From NCBI GenBank assembly GCA_036525185.1, contig DATDAW010000054.1, positions 8,484-72,483 on the forward strand: 64,000 nucleotides of DNA. Direction: 5' to 3'. Origin of the DNA: DATDAW01 sp036525185 (lineage in GTDB: Bacteria > Verrucomicrobiota > Verrucomicrobiia > Chthoniobacterales > DASVRZ01). A program made the translations under genes and the position numbers. Below, in pieces: positions 47,581 through 56,935 of this stretch (position 1 is its first letter; every line of letters begins with the position of its first letter). The notes under the pieces are model-generated. The model did not search any database. It was not told the origin of the DNA and worked only from the letters and a program-made list of their open reading frames with translations.

Positions 47581-48555
47581 ATGATCAAAAACGTTATCCT
47601 CGACTGGTCGGGCACGGTGGTCGACGACTTGGGACCCGTGATTCGGGCCACCAACGCGGTGATGCGAGAACACGGCGGCAGAGAATTTGCCGTTGACGAA
47701 TTTCGCCGTGAGTTCTGCCTGCCGCTCGACCCGTTTTATAAGAAATACTTGTCGCACGTCCCGTGGCAAGTTCTCGACGAAGCGTACCATCGTCACTTTC
47801 AAGATTTCAGCCATAACGTTGCGCTATTGCCGGGCGTTGAGGAGTTTTTGGAACTCTGCCGCCTCACAAACCGACGTCTTTTCGTGCTAAGTACGATTAC
47901 GCCATCGCTTTGGAACGAACAGGCAAAGCGATTCGGAATCGCGGATTTTTTTGAGCATCCCTACACGGGCATTCCCGATAAGCGACGCAAAATTGCTGAG
48001 TTGCTGAAAACGCACAGCCTGGAACCAAACGAAACCCTCTTCGCGGGGGACATGGTCCACGACGTCGAAACCGCCAAATGCGCGGGCGTCATGAGCGTCG
48101 CCATGCTCACCGGCTTCGATCCTGCGGAGAAATTGGCGGCTGCCGGTCCGGATTTAATCGTCCAGGATTTTCATGGATTGCGCCAGCTGATGGAAGGGGA
48201 TTTCGGAGTGGACAATCGAGCCGGCATGATCCGAATTTCCGGCCTGCAAGTCGATGCACGTGTCGGCGTCACGGACGACGAACGAGCCAGACCTCAGCGG
48301 CTGTTGCTCGACATCACGGTCACACCAACGGTTTCTTTTGGCGACACGGCCGATGACATCGCGAAAACGGTCGACTATTTTGTTCTCAGCGAACGTATCC
48401 GGGCGTACGCGGCGGCGGGGGAGTGGCGTCTCATCGAACGGCTGGCGGCTGACGTGCAGGACTTGATCCTCGGGACTCCGTTGGTCGCAGCCACTACAGT
48501 TCGTGTTCGAAAATTCATCCTCCCGTACGCCGAAGAAGTAAGCGTCGAACTGTAG
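47581..48555 (+). CDS. HAD-superfamily hydrolase fused to dihydroneopterin aldolase (FolB)
   Basis: The ATG at 47581 gives 324 residues. Residues 1-~205 are a HAD domain: motif I DWSGTVVDD (Asp8, with Ser at the usual second-Asp position 10), motif II LSTITPS, motif III Lys in IPDKRRK, motif IV FAGDMVHDVETAK. From about residue 216 (MIRISGLQVDARVGV, then DDERARPQRLLLDITV) a complete FolB domain follows to the end, with the catalytic-type Glu in VTDDERARPQ and Lys in VRVRKF. FolB cleaves dihydroneopterin to 6-hydroxymethyl-dihydropterin for folate. The fusion suggests the HAD part acts on a neighbouring folate intermediate, such as dihydroneopterin phosphate, but the Ser in motif I argues for caution. 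Confidence 0.88.
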   Translation: MIKNVILDWSGTVVDDLGPVIRATNAVMREHGGREFAVDEFRREFCLPLDPFYKKYLSHVPWQVLDEAYHRHFQDFSHNVALLPGVEEFLELCRLTNRRLFVLSTITPSLWNEQAKRFGIADFFEHPYTGIPDKRRKIAELLKTHSLEPNETLFAGDMVHDVETAKCAGVMSVAMLTGFDPAEKLAAAGPDLIVQDFHGLRQLMEGDFGVDNRAGMIRISGLQVDARVGVTDDERARPQRLLLDITVTPTVSFGDTADDIAKTVDYFVLSERIRAYAAAGEWRLIERLAADVQDLILGTPLVAATTVRVRKFILPYAEEVSVEL

Positions 48556-48649
48556 GCTTGGTGCCTTTTTTGATTTAGCTGGAAACTTACGCAGTCGAAT
48601 ACCGTCTTCTGCGTTTCCAAACACGGCGGTTCCTGCTTGCATGCGCGCC

Positions 48650-50146
48650 ATGAAACTGCAGATATGCGCCGGCTTGTTGGTTGTCTTGCTGCTAATCTTC
48701 ACACCCGTTGTGCATGGCGCGTCGCCAGCGGGGCATGGTGACGTCCAGTTTCCTCGTCCGATCGAGTCGTACGGCGACGACGCGACGCATGGTGTGTTGG
48801 GCAAGCTCGCCGGACGCGCCAAAGCAGAACCCTTCAACCTCCTTGCCACGACCATTTTTGTTTGCGCAATTATGCACACGTTCGTAGCGGCTCGCTTTAC
48901 GAAACGGGCACATGAGTACGAACACCTCGCGGACGATCTGCCTGACCTCGAGAAGGGGAATACGCACAAACACGATCGACTGCTCTTTAGGGCGCAATTG
49001 TTCCATTTTCTGGGTGAAGTGGAGGCGGTGTTTGGCATCTGGCTCATTCCGCTGGCGATCGCGATCGTGGTGTTTCACGGTTGGGATACCTTTGTAAACT
49101 ACGCTTCGGGAACGAGCTTCGCGGAACCGGTGTTCGTGGTGGTGGTGATGGCCATCGCGAGTTCGAAACCGGTGTTGCGATTTGCAGAGGGAGCGCTGGC
49201 GCAGGTGGCCCGGCTCGGCGGCGGCAGTGTCTCTGCGTGGTGGTTATCGATCCTGACGGTTGGCCCCATCCTGGGTTCGTTCATCACCGAACCCGCGGCG
49301 ATGACCATTTGCGCGTTGCTGTTGAGTCAGCGGTTCTACGAGCTTAAACCGAGCATGACGCTTCGCTATGCGACGCTGGGGCTGCTTTTCGTGAATATTT
49401 CCGTCGGCGGCACGCTGACACATTTTGCGGCGCCGCCTGTGGTGATCGTTGCTGGGAAATGGGGCTGGGGGATTGCGCACATGTTCGAGCATTTTGGCTG
49501 GAAAGCCGTCGTGGGTATCTTCGTGGCGAACGCAGTGTATTTCTTCGTTTTCCGCAAGGAATTGTTGGCGATGAAAGCGCCTCCGGCGTCTGGCGTTATG
49601 CGTCAGCGGCGTACCCCCGTAGGGGTGACGGCGACCCACCTGCTCTTTATCGTGTGGGTCGTCATGACCGCGCATTATCCACCTTTGGTCGTGATGGGGT
49701 TTCTGTTTTTCCTTGCATTTGTTGATGCAACCCGGTCGCACCAGGGTCCGATCCGGCTGCGGGGACCGATGCTGGTGGGGTTTTTCCTGGCGGCACTCGT
49801 TGTCCATGGCCGCTGCCAGCAATGGTGGATCGCGCCGGTTCTGGGAAGTCTGCCGGAATGGCCCCTGATGATTGGCGCGACGCTGCTCACCGCCGTAAAT
49901 GATAACGCAGCAATTACTTACCTTGCGTCCCTTGTGCCGGGATTCACCGATCAACTCAAGTTTGCCGTGATGGCCGGCGCGGTAACCGGCGGCGGATTGA
50001 CGGTGATAGCGAATGCCCCGAATCCGGCGGGTCAGTCCATTCTGCAACACCGATTCGGCGAGAACGGTGTGTCACCTCTCAAATTATTCGTCGCGGCCCT
50101 GATTCCTACCGTGATCATGGGCGCGGCGTTTATGCTGCTCCGGTAA
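48650..50146 (+). CDS. Putative Na+/H+ antiporter (NhaD-like/PF07399 type)
   Basis: A signal-peptide-like N-terminus (MKLQICAGLLVVLLLIFTP) precedes a polytopic membrane region with about 10-11 helices. Signature segments are VGPILGSFITEPAAMTICALL and NISVGGTLTHFAAPPVVIVA. Both are typical of the putative Na+/H+ antiporter family found in Verrucomicrobia, Planctomycetes and Chlamydiae. AAITYLASLVPG and TVIANAPNPAGQSIL continue the antiporter core. It would exchange Na+ for H+ for pH and salt balance; the direction and ions are assumed. The ATG at 48650 is one of two close options (48641). Confidence 0.87.
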   Translation: MKLQICAGLLVVLLLIFTPVVHGASPAGHGDVQFPRPIESYGDDATHGVLGKLAGRAKAEPFNLLATTIFVCAIMHTFVAARFTKRAHEYEHLADDLPDLEKGNTHKHDRLLFRAQLFHFLGEVEAVFGIWLIPLAIAIVVFHGWDTFVNYASGTSFAEPVFVVVVMAIASSKPVLRFAEGALAQVARLGGGSVSAWWLSILTVGPILGSFITEPAAMTICALLLSQRFYELKPSMTLRYATLGLLFVNISVGGTLTHFAAPPVVIVAGKWGWGIAHMFEHFGWKAVVGIFVANAVYFFVFRKELLAMKAPPASGVMRQRRTPVGVTATHLLFIVWVVMTAHYPPLVVMGFLFFLAFVDATRSHQGPIRLRGPMLVGFFLAALVVHGRCQQWWIAPVLGSLPEWPLMIGATLLTAVNDNAAITYLASLVPGFTDQLKFAVMAGAVTGGGLTVIANAPNPAGQSILQHRFGENGVSPLKLFVAALIPTVIMGAAFMLLR

Positions 50147-50165
50147 GTGTGCCCGCCCTCCGGGA

Positions 50166-50723
50166 CTAAAGTGTCACTGCCGTGCTGAGTCTGCGTCGCC
50201 GAGTCGCAAGGATGACGCCGCCAATGGCGAGCGATCCGAGCATCAGCGTTGCGGCGCTGGGTTCCGGTATAAACGTAACCTTGCCCGGTCCGGTGATTGA
50301 ATTGGCGAAACCGCCGGAATCGCTATTCTCGAAACCCGTTGTCACGAAGAAATACTGGACACCCGTGCTTAGGACGAGTTGGAACGAAGAAACTCCGACG
50401 GTATCGTTTTCGTCATCGTTCCCGATCAGGACGTTTGTGAGGGGTTGACTGGCGTCAAACGTGATTTGGTAAAGGAATGTATAGTTGTCCCAATTCAGTG
50501 GCGCGGTGGCAAGGCTGTGGAAGGTGTACTCTCCGTTCTCGGATACAACGAAGGGTTGCGCCGAATAGGGCACTGCTGTGCCCGCAAGTGAAAGTTGGAT
50601 CGGTGGGGCGCCCTCATCCGGACGATTCCACAAAGGACCGCCTGTCGTGTCACCGACAAAAACCTCAGCTTGAGCGGTAGCCGTAAATGCCAGAATCGCT
50701 GCGAATAAATAACGTGTTTTCAT
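50166..50723 (-). CDS. PEP-CTERM sorting-tail secreted protein (185 aa)
   Basis: The ATG at 50721-50723 opens MKTRYLFAAILAFTATAQAE, a signal peptide. A beta-rich extracellular part follows. The C-terminus has IPEPSAATLMLGSLAIGGVI and then ATRRRR: the PEP motif, a hydrophobic helix and a basic end, recognised by an exosortase for transfer to the cell surface or polysaccharide matrix. The long frame on this strand up to 51932 is only the shadow of the M20 gene on the other strand. No exosortase gene is seen in the window. The function of the domain itself is unknown. Confidence 0.85.
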   Translation of the reverse strand: MKTRYLFAAILAFTATAQAEVFVGDTTGGPLWNRPDEGAPPIQLSLAGTAVPYSAQPFVVSENGEYTFHSLATAPLNWDNYTFLYQITFDASQPLTNVLIGNDDENDTVGVSSFQLVLSTGVQYFFVTTGFENSDSGGFANSITGPGKVTFIPEPSAATLMLGSLAIGGVILATRRRRLSTAVTL

Positions 50724-50915
50724 TGTTGTCGCGTTGTTCAACCCGTTAATTTGGGGGCATTCCAGGATTTGCTGGAAAAGTAAAGGTATTTGCCCAAAAA
50801 CTTTCATTTCGAGCAACATAAATTCCTCATAAGAAGCTGTTTTTTTTACGGTTGTGCCCGTCCACTCCCTCAAATCACGATCGCCAGAGCGCGCAATTGG
50901 AGCTAAGTCGGAAGG

Positions 50916-52166
50916 GTGAGCGGTATTCTCGACCCAAAACGCACGGTTGCCGAGCTGAAGGAATTGCGCATCCTTTCTGGCGATGACCATGGCGCGCAAC
51001 GTGTGGCATTCACGCCTGTGTGGTCGAAAGCGCGCGCGTGGCTCCGAGAGAAACTCGCGACGATGCCTGTCGAGATTCATCAAGACGCCGCCGGCAATGT
51101 TTGGACGACGCTCCCTGGCGCATCGCCCGCAGCGTTGCTCATTGGCGGTCACATGGATTCCGTGCCGAATGGCGGCTGGCTCGACGGTTGCCTTAACGTC
51201 CTTGCGGGAGTCGAGATCCTGCGCCGGATCAACGCCCAGTACGATGGGAAACCGCCCGTAACGGTTCGACTTGTCGATTGGGCAGACGAGGAAGGTGCGC
51301 GTTTTGGCAAAAGCCTCTTCGGCTCCGCGGCATTCTCGGGAAATCTCGATCTCGATGAAGCGCGCCGTCTGACGGACAAGGACGGCGTCCGGTTGCCCGA
51401 TGCGCTCCGAGAATTCGATCTCGATTTTGAAACGGTCAAAGACTCCGGCATCGAACGGGAAAATGCCGCTGCCTACCTCGAACTCCATATCGAGCAAGGT
51501 CCTGTTCTTCTCGACAAGAATCTGCCGCTGGGCGTCGTTCTGGGGACTTTTGGCGTGGAGCGTCACGGCATCACTTTCCATGGCCAGGCTGCCCATTCGG
51601 GAAGCACGCCGATGAACCGACGCCGCGATGCATTTCTTGCCGCTGGCAAAATGGCGCAGGAAATTTACCCAATCGCCGAACGCAACGGCGGCGTCTGCAC
51701 GATCGGCTCCTGCATAACCAAGCCTGGCATTGTCACCAGCGTCGTGGACGAGTGTCGCATTACGCTCGATCAGCGTCATCTGGATGCCGCGGCGCTCGCA
51801 CGCATGCTTGCAGAGGCGCAGGAGGCCAGTCAGCGGTTCGCAACCGCAGGCAACGTTTCCGTCGATTGGGAGCGCATCTGGGCGATCGAGCCCGTTCTTT
51901 TTAACAGCGACCTGCTCGACCTTTGTGAGCAATCCATTTTGGAGACGTGCGGGAGCAGTCTGCGCCTTCCGTCAGGCCCGCTCCACGATGCGGCTGAAGT
52001 CGCGCGTGCCGGCATCCCGACGGTCATGATGTTTGTCCAAAGCCTTCATGGCATCAGCCACAACAAGATCGAAGATACCTTGGAGGAACATCTCGAACTC
52101 GCTGTTACGGCTTTTGACAAACTGGCGGAAAACGCGATGACATGGGTCGCAAACGCCAGGCGTTGA
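50916..52166 (+). CDS. M20-family Zn-dependent amidohydrolase (allantoate/N-carbamoyl amino acid type)
   Basis: The 416-residue enzyme starts with GTG at 50916. Metal-binding motifs are LLIGGHMDSVPNGGWLDGC (His and Asp), WADEEGARFGKSLFGS (Glu pair) and ELHIEQGPVLLDKN, then HGISHNKIEDT near the end as the last ligand region. This pattern is the allantoate amidohydrolase / N-carbamoyl-L-amino acid hydrolase branch rather than peptidase T or ArgE types. It hydrolyses an amide bond in a ureido or carbamoyl compound; the substrate is undetermined. Its neighbours do not include purine catabolism genes. Confidence 0.9.
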   Translation: MSGILDPKRTVAELKELRILSGDDHGAQRVAFTPVWSKARAWLREKLATMPVEIHQDAAGNVWTTLPGASPAALLIGGHMDSVPNGGWLDGCLNVLAGVEILRRINAQYDGKPPVTVRLVDWADEEGARFGKSLFGSAAFSGNLDLDEARRLTDKDGVRLPDALREFDLDFETVKDSGIERENAAAYLELHIEQGPVLLDKNLPLGVVLGTFGVERHGITFHGQAAHSGSTPMNRRRDAFLAAGKMAQEIYPIAERNGGVCTIGSCITKPGIVTSVVDECRITLDQRHLDAAALARMLAEAQEASQRFATAGNVSVDWERIWAIEPVLFNSDLLDLCEQSILETCGSSLRLPSGPLHDAAEVARAGIPTVMMFVQSLHGISHNKIEDTLEEHLELAVTAFDKLAENAMTWVANARR

Positions 52167-52449
52167 ACGGGTTACTCATTGCAATCAAGGGGCGTTGCAA
52201 TCCGATGTTTCCAAATGGAGCCGGCTGAAAACATCCGGTCAGTTTCCTTATCAAAACCCAAGAACACCGAATGTCTTGACCTGCCGGATCAAACCGTAAA
52301 TGTTTCCCAGGCTTCCAGATTCCCGGTGCGTGTACGATCGGCAATCCGGGCCCTTGCTGATATGGTCGATGAAAGGGCGTGCGGCTTAACACTCGTCGAA
52401 AACGTATCCTGCCCGTACCAGCCATACACAAAGCGCAATACAACAACGT

Positions 52450-52992
52450 ATGAACAAACTGCTAAAAGTAATTTTCAATCACATCTTAATTACTATTGGT
52501 GACTGCCTGCCACGCCACGCTTTCTTCAATCGCCAAAGGCACTTCTTTTACCGGTTGGCAGGCATGCACATCGGCAAAAGAGTCATTATCAAGGGGCCGT
52601 TATGCGTGGATGCAGTGACTACCGATAGAATTTTTATCGGCGATGGTTCTTTTTTGAACAGCGAAGTCCGTTTTGGGTGCCGCGATGGCTTCGGCGCTCA
52701 CGATGATTACGTCAAGATCGGAAATGAATGTCAAATTGGACCGCGGGTATCCTTTGATACGGGAAGTCACGGTCTTGTTTATGAGGAGGGCATAGGGAGG
52801 GGGACATTTACGAAGCCGATTGTCCTCAAAGACAGGGTATGGATCTGCACGGGGGCCTTGATTTTGCAAGGAGTCACCATTAACGAGGGCGCGGTAGTTG
52901 CCGCAGGTGCAGTTGTAAACAAGGATGTCGAGGCGTATACCGTGGTAGCAGGTGTCCCGGCGAAAAAAATAAAGGATATTGACCATAAATAG
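52450..52992 (+). CDS. Hexapeptide-repeat acyltransferase, copy 1 (180 aa)
   Basis: A left-handed beta-helix acyltransferase of the maltose/galactoside acetyltransferase or WbbJ type: IGPRVSFDTGSHGLVYEEG (catalytic His in GSHGL), VWICTGALILQGVTINEGA and VVAAGAVVNKDVEAYTVVAG with GVPAKKIKDI at the end. It would acetylate a sugar or polysaccharide precursor. The N-terminus is an amphipathic helix. Base composition is lower in GC than neighbours, and a second copy follows 270 bp later, so the pair was probably acquired together. 52167-52449 upstream contains no gene that I can support. Confidence 0.88.
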   Translation: MNKLLKVIFNHILITIGDCLPRHAFFNRQRHFFYRLAGMHIGKRVIIKGPLCVDAVTTDRIFIGDGSFLNSEVRFGCRDGFGAHDDYVKIGNECQIGPRVSFDTGSHGLVYEEGIGRGTFTKPIVLKDRVWICTGALILQGVTINEGAVVAAGAVVNKDVEAYTVVAGVPAKKIKDIDHK

Positions 52993-53264
52993 ATTTTCCG
53001 GCAGCCCATCTCATGGAACGACAGAAGTCGATTCTGGCTGTTTACTGCGGATCACGCCGCTCCCGAGGCGTGAAGCATGCCCCTATCGAGAAGCAGATAC
53101 GTAAGTGCGTAGTAACGAAGTACTTCGGAAACATTCCAGCAGCCGCATCGCGGGCGACTGCAGGGAGACGGCGTGCCAGGGCCCACGACTTAAAACGTTG
53201 CATTGGCGTTTCTAAGCCGGCGGCCATTCGCCAAGAATTCATGTCAAACGTCCAACCGTAACGT

Positions 53265-53807
53265 ATGAAAAAACTGATAAAAATAATTTACAATTATATT
53301 TGGATTAAGCTTGGCAACAGCCTTCCGCCGCACGCTTTCTTCAATCGCAAAAGGCCTATCTTTTACCGCATGGCGGGCATGAAAATCGGCAACATGGTGA
53401 CCATGGTGGGGCCAATAACCGTGCCGGTGGTGGCGGCCGATCAAGTCATTATTGGCGATTACTCTTTTGTGAACGTCGATACCTGGCTTGGCTGCTGCGA
53501 CGGGTTTGGGGATTCCGACGACGTCATCCAGATCGGGAAAAACTGTCAAATTGGACCGCGAGTCAGCTTTGACACGGGAAGCCACGGTTTGGTCTTTGTG
53601 GAAGGCAAAGGCAGGGGCACTACTGTAAAGTCAATCATCATCGAGGACAAAGTCTGGATTGGCGCCTGTGCGGTGATTTTACAAGGAGTGACGATCCACG
53701 AAGGCGCTGTGATCGCGGCAGGTGCGGTTGTGACCCGGGATGTCGACCCGTATACCGTGGTCGGCGGTATTCCGGCGAAAAAGATAAAGGACATAGTGGC
53801 CGCCTAG
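53265..53807 (+). CDS. Hexapeptide-repeat acyltransferase, copy 2 (180 aa)
   Basis: Same length and fold as the previous gene: PHAFFNRKRPIFYRMAGMKI versus copy 1's RHAFFNRQRHFFYRLAGMHI, then GPRVSFDTGSHGLVFVEG (catalytic His), VWIGACAVILQGVTIHEG and VVTRDVDPYTVVGGIPAKKI. It differs from copy 1 mainly in the middle coil (VTMVGPITVPVVAADQVIIG). Both kept the active-site His, so both are probably functional and may use different acceptors. It lies in the same direction, so this is a tandem duplication. The 53000-53264 spacer shows no gene. Confidence 0.88.
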   Translation: MKKLIKIIYNYIWIKLGNSLPPHAFFNRKRPIFYRMAGMKIGNMVTMVGPITVPVVAADQVIIGDYSFVNVDTWLGCCDGFGDSDDVIQIGKNCQIGPRVSFDTGSHGLVFVEGKGRGTTVKSIIIEDKVWIGACAVILQGVTIHEGAVIAAGAVVTRDVDPYTVVGGIPAKKIKDIVAA

Positions 53808-53989
53808 TTTTTACGGAATGGCAGACAGGGTTTAGCCACGCCTCGCGTGGCCCTGTTCGCACTGTTGTGTCTATCGGCTCACCCTGCGCCGATACCAAGT
53901 CGCGGGGCGAGTTTTCTGTTCCGTCCGTTCGGGCTAAATCAGTCCAAATTGTGACCGCGGACGTCTCGGGAGTCACACCGAGCGACCGG

Positions 53990-54148
53990 TTAAATATCGG
54001 CACTCCCGCTGGCCTTGAACCACTCCGCCATGTCGTTGGGCGAAGTCGGCTCGGCCCGATCCGGTGTGGCGGTGGAGCCGATGAGATGATCGCCGTCTGG
54101 AATTTCGCCGGTGACAATCCGGCGACTTTCGTGACGATATCCCGTCAA
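53990..54148 (-). pseudogene. Possible coding remnant (C-terminal ~50 codons) on minus strand
   Basis: In a 459-bp gap between two genes, the minus-strand frame ending with TAA at 53990 reads TGYRHESRRIVTGEIPDG, then HLIGSTATPDRAEPTSPND, then MAEWFKASGSADI. The residues look protein-like and codon use matches neighbours, yet there is no normal start (TTG at 54148 is possible). I do not recognise the family. It could be the end of a lost gene or a small ORF. The rest of 53808-54266 shows nothing definite. Confidence 0.25.
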
Positions 54149-54266
54149 ATGTGACGCGTCCTCACGGGTAAGGTTAAGATTCGGTTTCGGGCAAGGTTCG
54201 CGCTTTTCACGGGGTTGGAGGCAGGGGCATCGTCGCGCCGCTTGCAGAGCACCACCCCTGATCGTT

Positions 54267-56930
54267 ATGAAGCGCGTCCTTGTCCATGCCGTTGCCTGTT
54301 GCATCGTTACGCCGTTAATCGCGGCGCCCAAAGTCGTGTTGATTTCGCTGGATGGGGCAACTCCGCGTCTGGTCGACAAATACACTCGGAGCGGGGCCCT
54401 TCCTCCGGATACCGGTCTCAGGCTTTTGGAAAGCAAGGGCGTGAAAGCCCTGCAAAATACGACGATCAATCCGTCGCTCACGGCCGTCGCGCATGTTGCG
54501 ATTGCGACGGGATCCACTGCGGCACACAACGATATCCCGGCAAACAGTTTCCATACCGTAGCAAGCCCGTTCAGTGCCTTTAACATCAGCGGTTTCGGCG
54601 CGCCGATCGGCGGTTACGAAATCGGCGATGGAAACGGGCATCCGTCCCAGTCCGCGGAAGTGACTGCGGAACCGCTCTGGATTGCTCTTCGCAACGCCGG
54701 CAAAGTGGTGGCCACGGCCACGTGGCCAGGGGGCGACGGCGTCGACGTCAAACTTCCCGGTTTTACGGGTGTTACGGGCCCGGTTGTCCAGCCTGCGGCT
54801 GAGAGGACGGTGGACTACACAGTGCCATTCGGGGCGTCCACTTCGCCGTTTCAGAAGGGTTTTCCCCTGACGGCTGCCAACTTCTCGAATGCTCCGGCGG
54901 AGACGGTCAACCAGTTGAACGCTGCCGGCCGTCCCTCTTTCAGCGCTGTCAAGCAAACGAACCTCGAAACGTTCACGTCGGCCGGAGTCGGCTATGACAT
55001 CAAGGTGGCCGTGCTCGATTCGACCAATGACAGCGCCGTCAACTACGACACAGTTGTTTTCTTTAACCAGGCCCAGGGAATTCAGCCCGGGCCGTTTTCG
55101 CTGCCTTCAACCGGGCCCGCTTACGTACATCCCGCGGCCGCTATTTCAGCGTTGTTTTACCTTGAGGGTCATCCCAACAAAGGCGGTGTACGCTATTTTG
55201 TTTCGCGTCTTGAGCCTGACTTGGCTGTCGTCCGTCTGGCGCGCAGTTCAGTCAGCTTTATTCCGCGCAACGCTGCCGTTCTGGGTGACGTCGACGATGT
55301 CAATTTCAACGTCGGTTTTTGGCAGCCGCAGCCCGACTTTCGCATCGTTGAACGTATCGACGCCACGCCTTCGACTTTCGCGACGTTTCCGGACACGGAG
55401 CTGGAAGCGATCTACGGCGAGTTGGTCCGTGAATTTCCGAAATATCAGTCGCGGGTTGGTTTGAGGGCGATTTCCAGATTCCCGGATGCGGATCTTGTCA
55501 TGATCTATATCGAACAACCAGATGGATCGGGCCATCAGTTCTTTTTGACGGACCCCCGCCAGCCCACGGATTTCACCAACCCAAATTCCATCGGTGTCGG
55601 TCAGGATGCGAGCAAAGTTGCGCGCTACAACGCCTTGCTTGAAGCGGCTTACGTCACGGCCAACAACGCCGTCCAATCCGTCATCGACGCCGTCGGCGTG
55701 GATGCCAACGGTGTGCCCAAGAGCAACATTTTCGTCGTATCCGACCATGGCTTTGACACTTTCCACACAGCGGTGACGTTACTCCCGATTCTCACCAACG
55801 CCGGTATCGATACGTCCAAGGTGAAAATTGTTACCTCCGGTTCGGCGGCCAATATTTACATCAATCTCCAGGGCCGCGAACAAGGTGGTGTCGCCAGCCG
55901 TTACGAATACCTGGATTTGCAGCGGAACATCGTCAAAGCGCTAAAAAATTTCGCCGATGTGAATCCGAACTACACGCAAGGCGCGGCCAGTGTGCCGGTC
56001 TTCGACAAAGTTTATGCCCGGCCGAATCCCTGGTCGATGAACGATGCCACGTTTGGCCGCCGGGTCAGCGACGTCGTGGGGCAGGATTCCGGCGACGTCT
56101 TCGCTTTGCTGACTCCGGGCTACAATTTCGACGGACGGCAGAATCCCGCCGTTACCCGTCTTCGGGATGCGACCAACGCCATTTTGTCACTGCCGAATTT
56201 CTACGGTGTGCATGGCTACGACCCGGCTCGACCTGAAATGAGTGCCATTTTTTACGCGGCGGGTCCGAACGTCACCCAAGCTGCTCCGCTGAGTCAGGTC
56301 TCGAACACGGATATGGCACCAACGATCATGCGTATCCTGGGCGTTCCTCCGGCCGCGACTGTGGATGGGAATGCATTGCCGTTGGGCCCTGCGCCGCTGA
56401 CTCTTCTAAAAGCGGTTTCCTGTAAACCGCACGGCTCGGCCGGTGATAAAGATATTGTTTTGCCGCTTTCTGGCCCCATTGGAATTGAAGACCGGAATCC
56501 CGGCGCAACGGGAACGCATTCGTTGATTTTCACCTTCAGCAACGACATCGCTTCCGGAAGCGCGACTTTCAGTGGTTTCGGTACGGCAGGCGATCCAGTC
56601 ATTTTTCGCAATACTATCGCAGTTCCGCTGACCGGCGTCAGCGATGTTCAATCGGCAAGCGTCACTCTCACGGGCATCACCGATACGGCCGGCAATCATC
56701 TTCCCAGCACGACCGTCAAAATCGCTTTTCTCAAAGGCGACGTAAACGGTGATCTCATTGTCGATGATGCGGATGTCGCCGAGGTGAAGTCGCAGGCTTC
56801 CGGCCTCGCCGCGCTCGAAAACTCTAACATTCGAAGCGACGCCACCATTAATGGCGTCATCAATTCCGCAGACATCGCTTTCACCAAGGCGAACCTCGGC
56901 CACACCCTGCAAACATTCGATAACCCATAA
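54267..56930 (+). CDS. Nucleotide pyrophosphatase-like alkaline phosphatase superfamily protein with dockerin-like C-terminus
   Basis: Signal peptide MKRVLVHAVACCIVTPLIAA, then a phosphodiesterase domain of the NPP/ENPP type: VVLISLDGATPRLVDKYT (first metal Asp), NPSLTAVAHVAIATGSTAAH (nucleophile Thr in SLTAVAH), IYIEQPDGSGHQ (metal ligands), VVSDHGFDTFHTA (Asp-His pair), and GVHGYDPARPEMSAIFYAAGP (last His; shown as GVHGYDPARP and EMSAIFYAAGP). The C-terminus has two Ca-loop repeats, GDVNGDLIVDDADVAEVKSQ and SDATINGVINSADIAFTKA, like dockerin type I. It hydrolyses phosphodiester or phosphoester substrates outside the cytoplasm. At 887 residues it is longer than typical because of insertions. 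A PEP-CTERM gene follows by 5 bp. Confidence 0.88.
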   Translation: MKRVLVHAVACCIVTPLIAAPKVVLISLDGATPRLVDKYTRSGALPPDTGLRLLESKGVKALQNTTINPSLTAVAHVAIATGSTAAHNDIPANSFHTVASPFSAFNISGFGAPIGGYEIGDGNGHPSQSAEVTAEPLWIALRNAGKVVATATWPGGDGVDVKLPGFTGVTGPVVQPAAERTVDYTVPFGASTSPFQKGFPLTAANFSNAPAETVNQLNAAGRPSFSAVKQTNLETFTSAGVGYDIKVAVLDSTNDSAVNYDTVVFFNQAQGIQPGPFSLPSTGPAYVHPAAAISALFYLEGHPNKGGVRYFVSRLEPDLAVVRLARSSVSFIPRNAAVLGDVDDVNFNVGFWQPQPDFRIVERIDATPSTFATFPDTELEAIYGELVREFPKYQSRVGLRAISRFPDADLVMIYIEQPDGSGHQFFLTDPRQPTDFTNPNSIGVGQDASKVARYNALLEAAYVTANNAVQSVIDAVGVDANGVPKSNIFVVSDHGFDTFHTAVTLLPILTNAGIDTSKVKIVTSGSAANIYINLQGREQGGVASRYEYLDLQRNIVKALKNFADVNPNYTQGAASVPVFDKVYARPNPWSMNDATFGRRVSDVVGQDSGDVFALLTPGYNFDGRQNPAVTRLRDATNAILSLPNFYGVHGYDPARPEMSAIFYAAGPNVTQAAPLSQVSNTDMAPTIMRILGVPPAATVDGNALPLGPAPLTLLKAVSCKPHGSAGDKDIVLPLSGPIGIEDRNPGATGTHSLIFTFSNDIASGSATFSGFGTAGDPVIFRNTIAVPLTGVSDVQSASVTLTGITDTAGNHLPSTTVKIAFLKGDVNGDLIVDDADVAEVKSQASGLAALENSNIRSDATINGVINSADIAFTKANLGHTLQTFDNP

Positions 56931-56935
56931 ACAGC

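Noticed and set aside
50724..51932. N-terminal extension of the minus-strand frame before the PEP-CTERM protein
   Set aside because: It mirrors the M20 hydrolase gene; the signal peptide begins at 50723.
53990..54030. Resemblance to a tRNA-Ser D-arm on the minus strand (GCGGAGTGGTTCAAGGC)
   Set aside because: No anticodon arm, T-arm or acceptor pairing follows; the residues read as protein instead.
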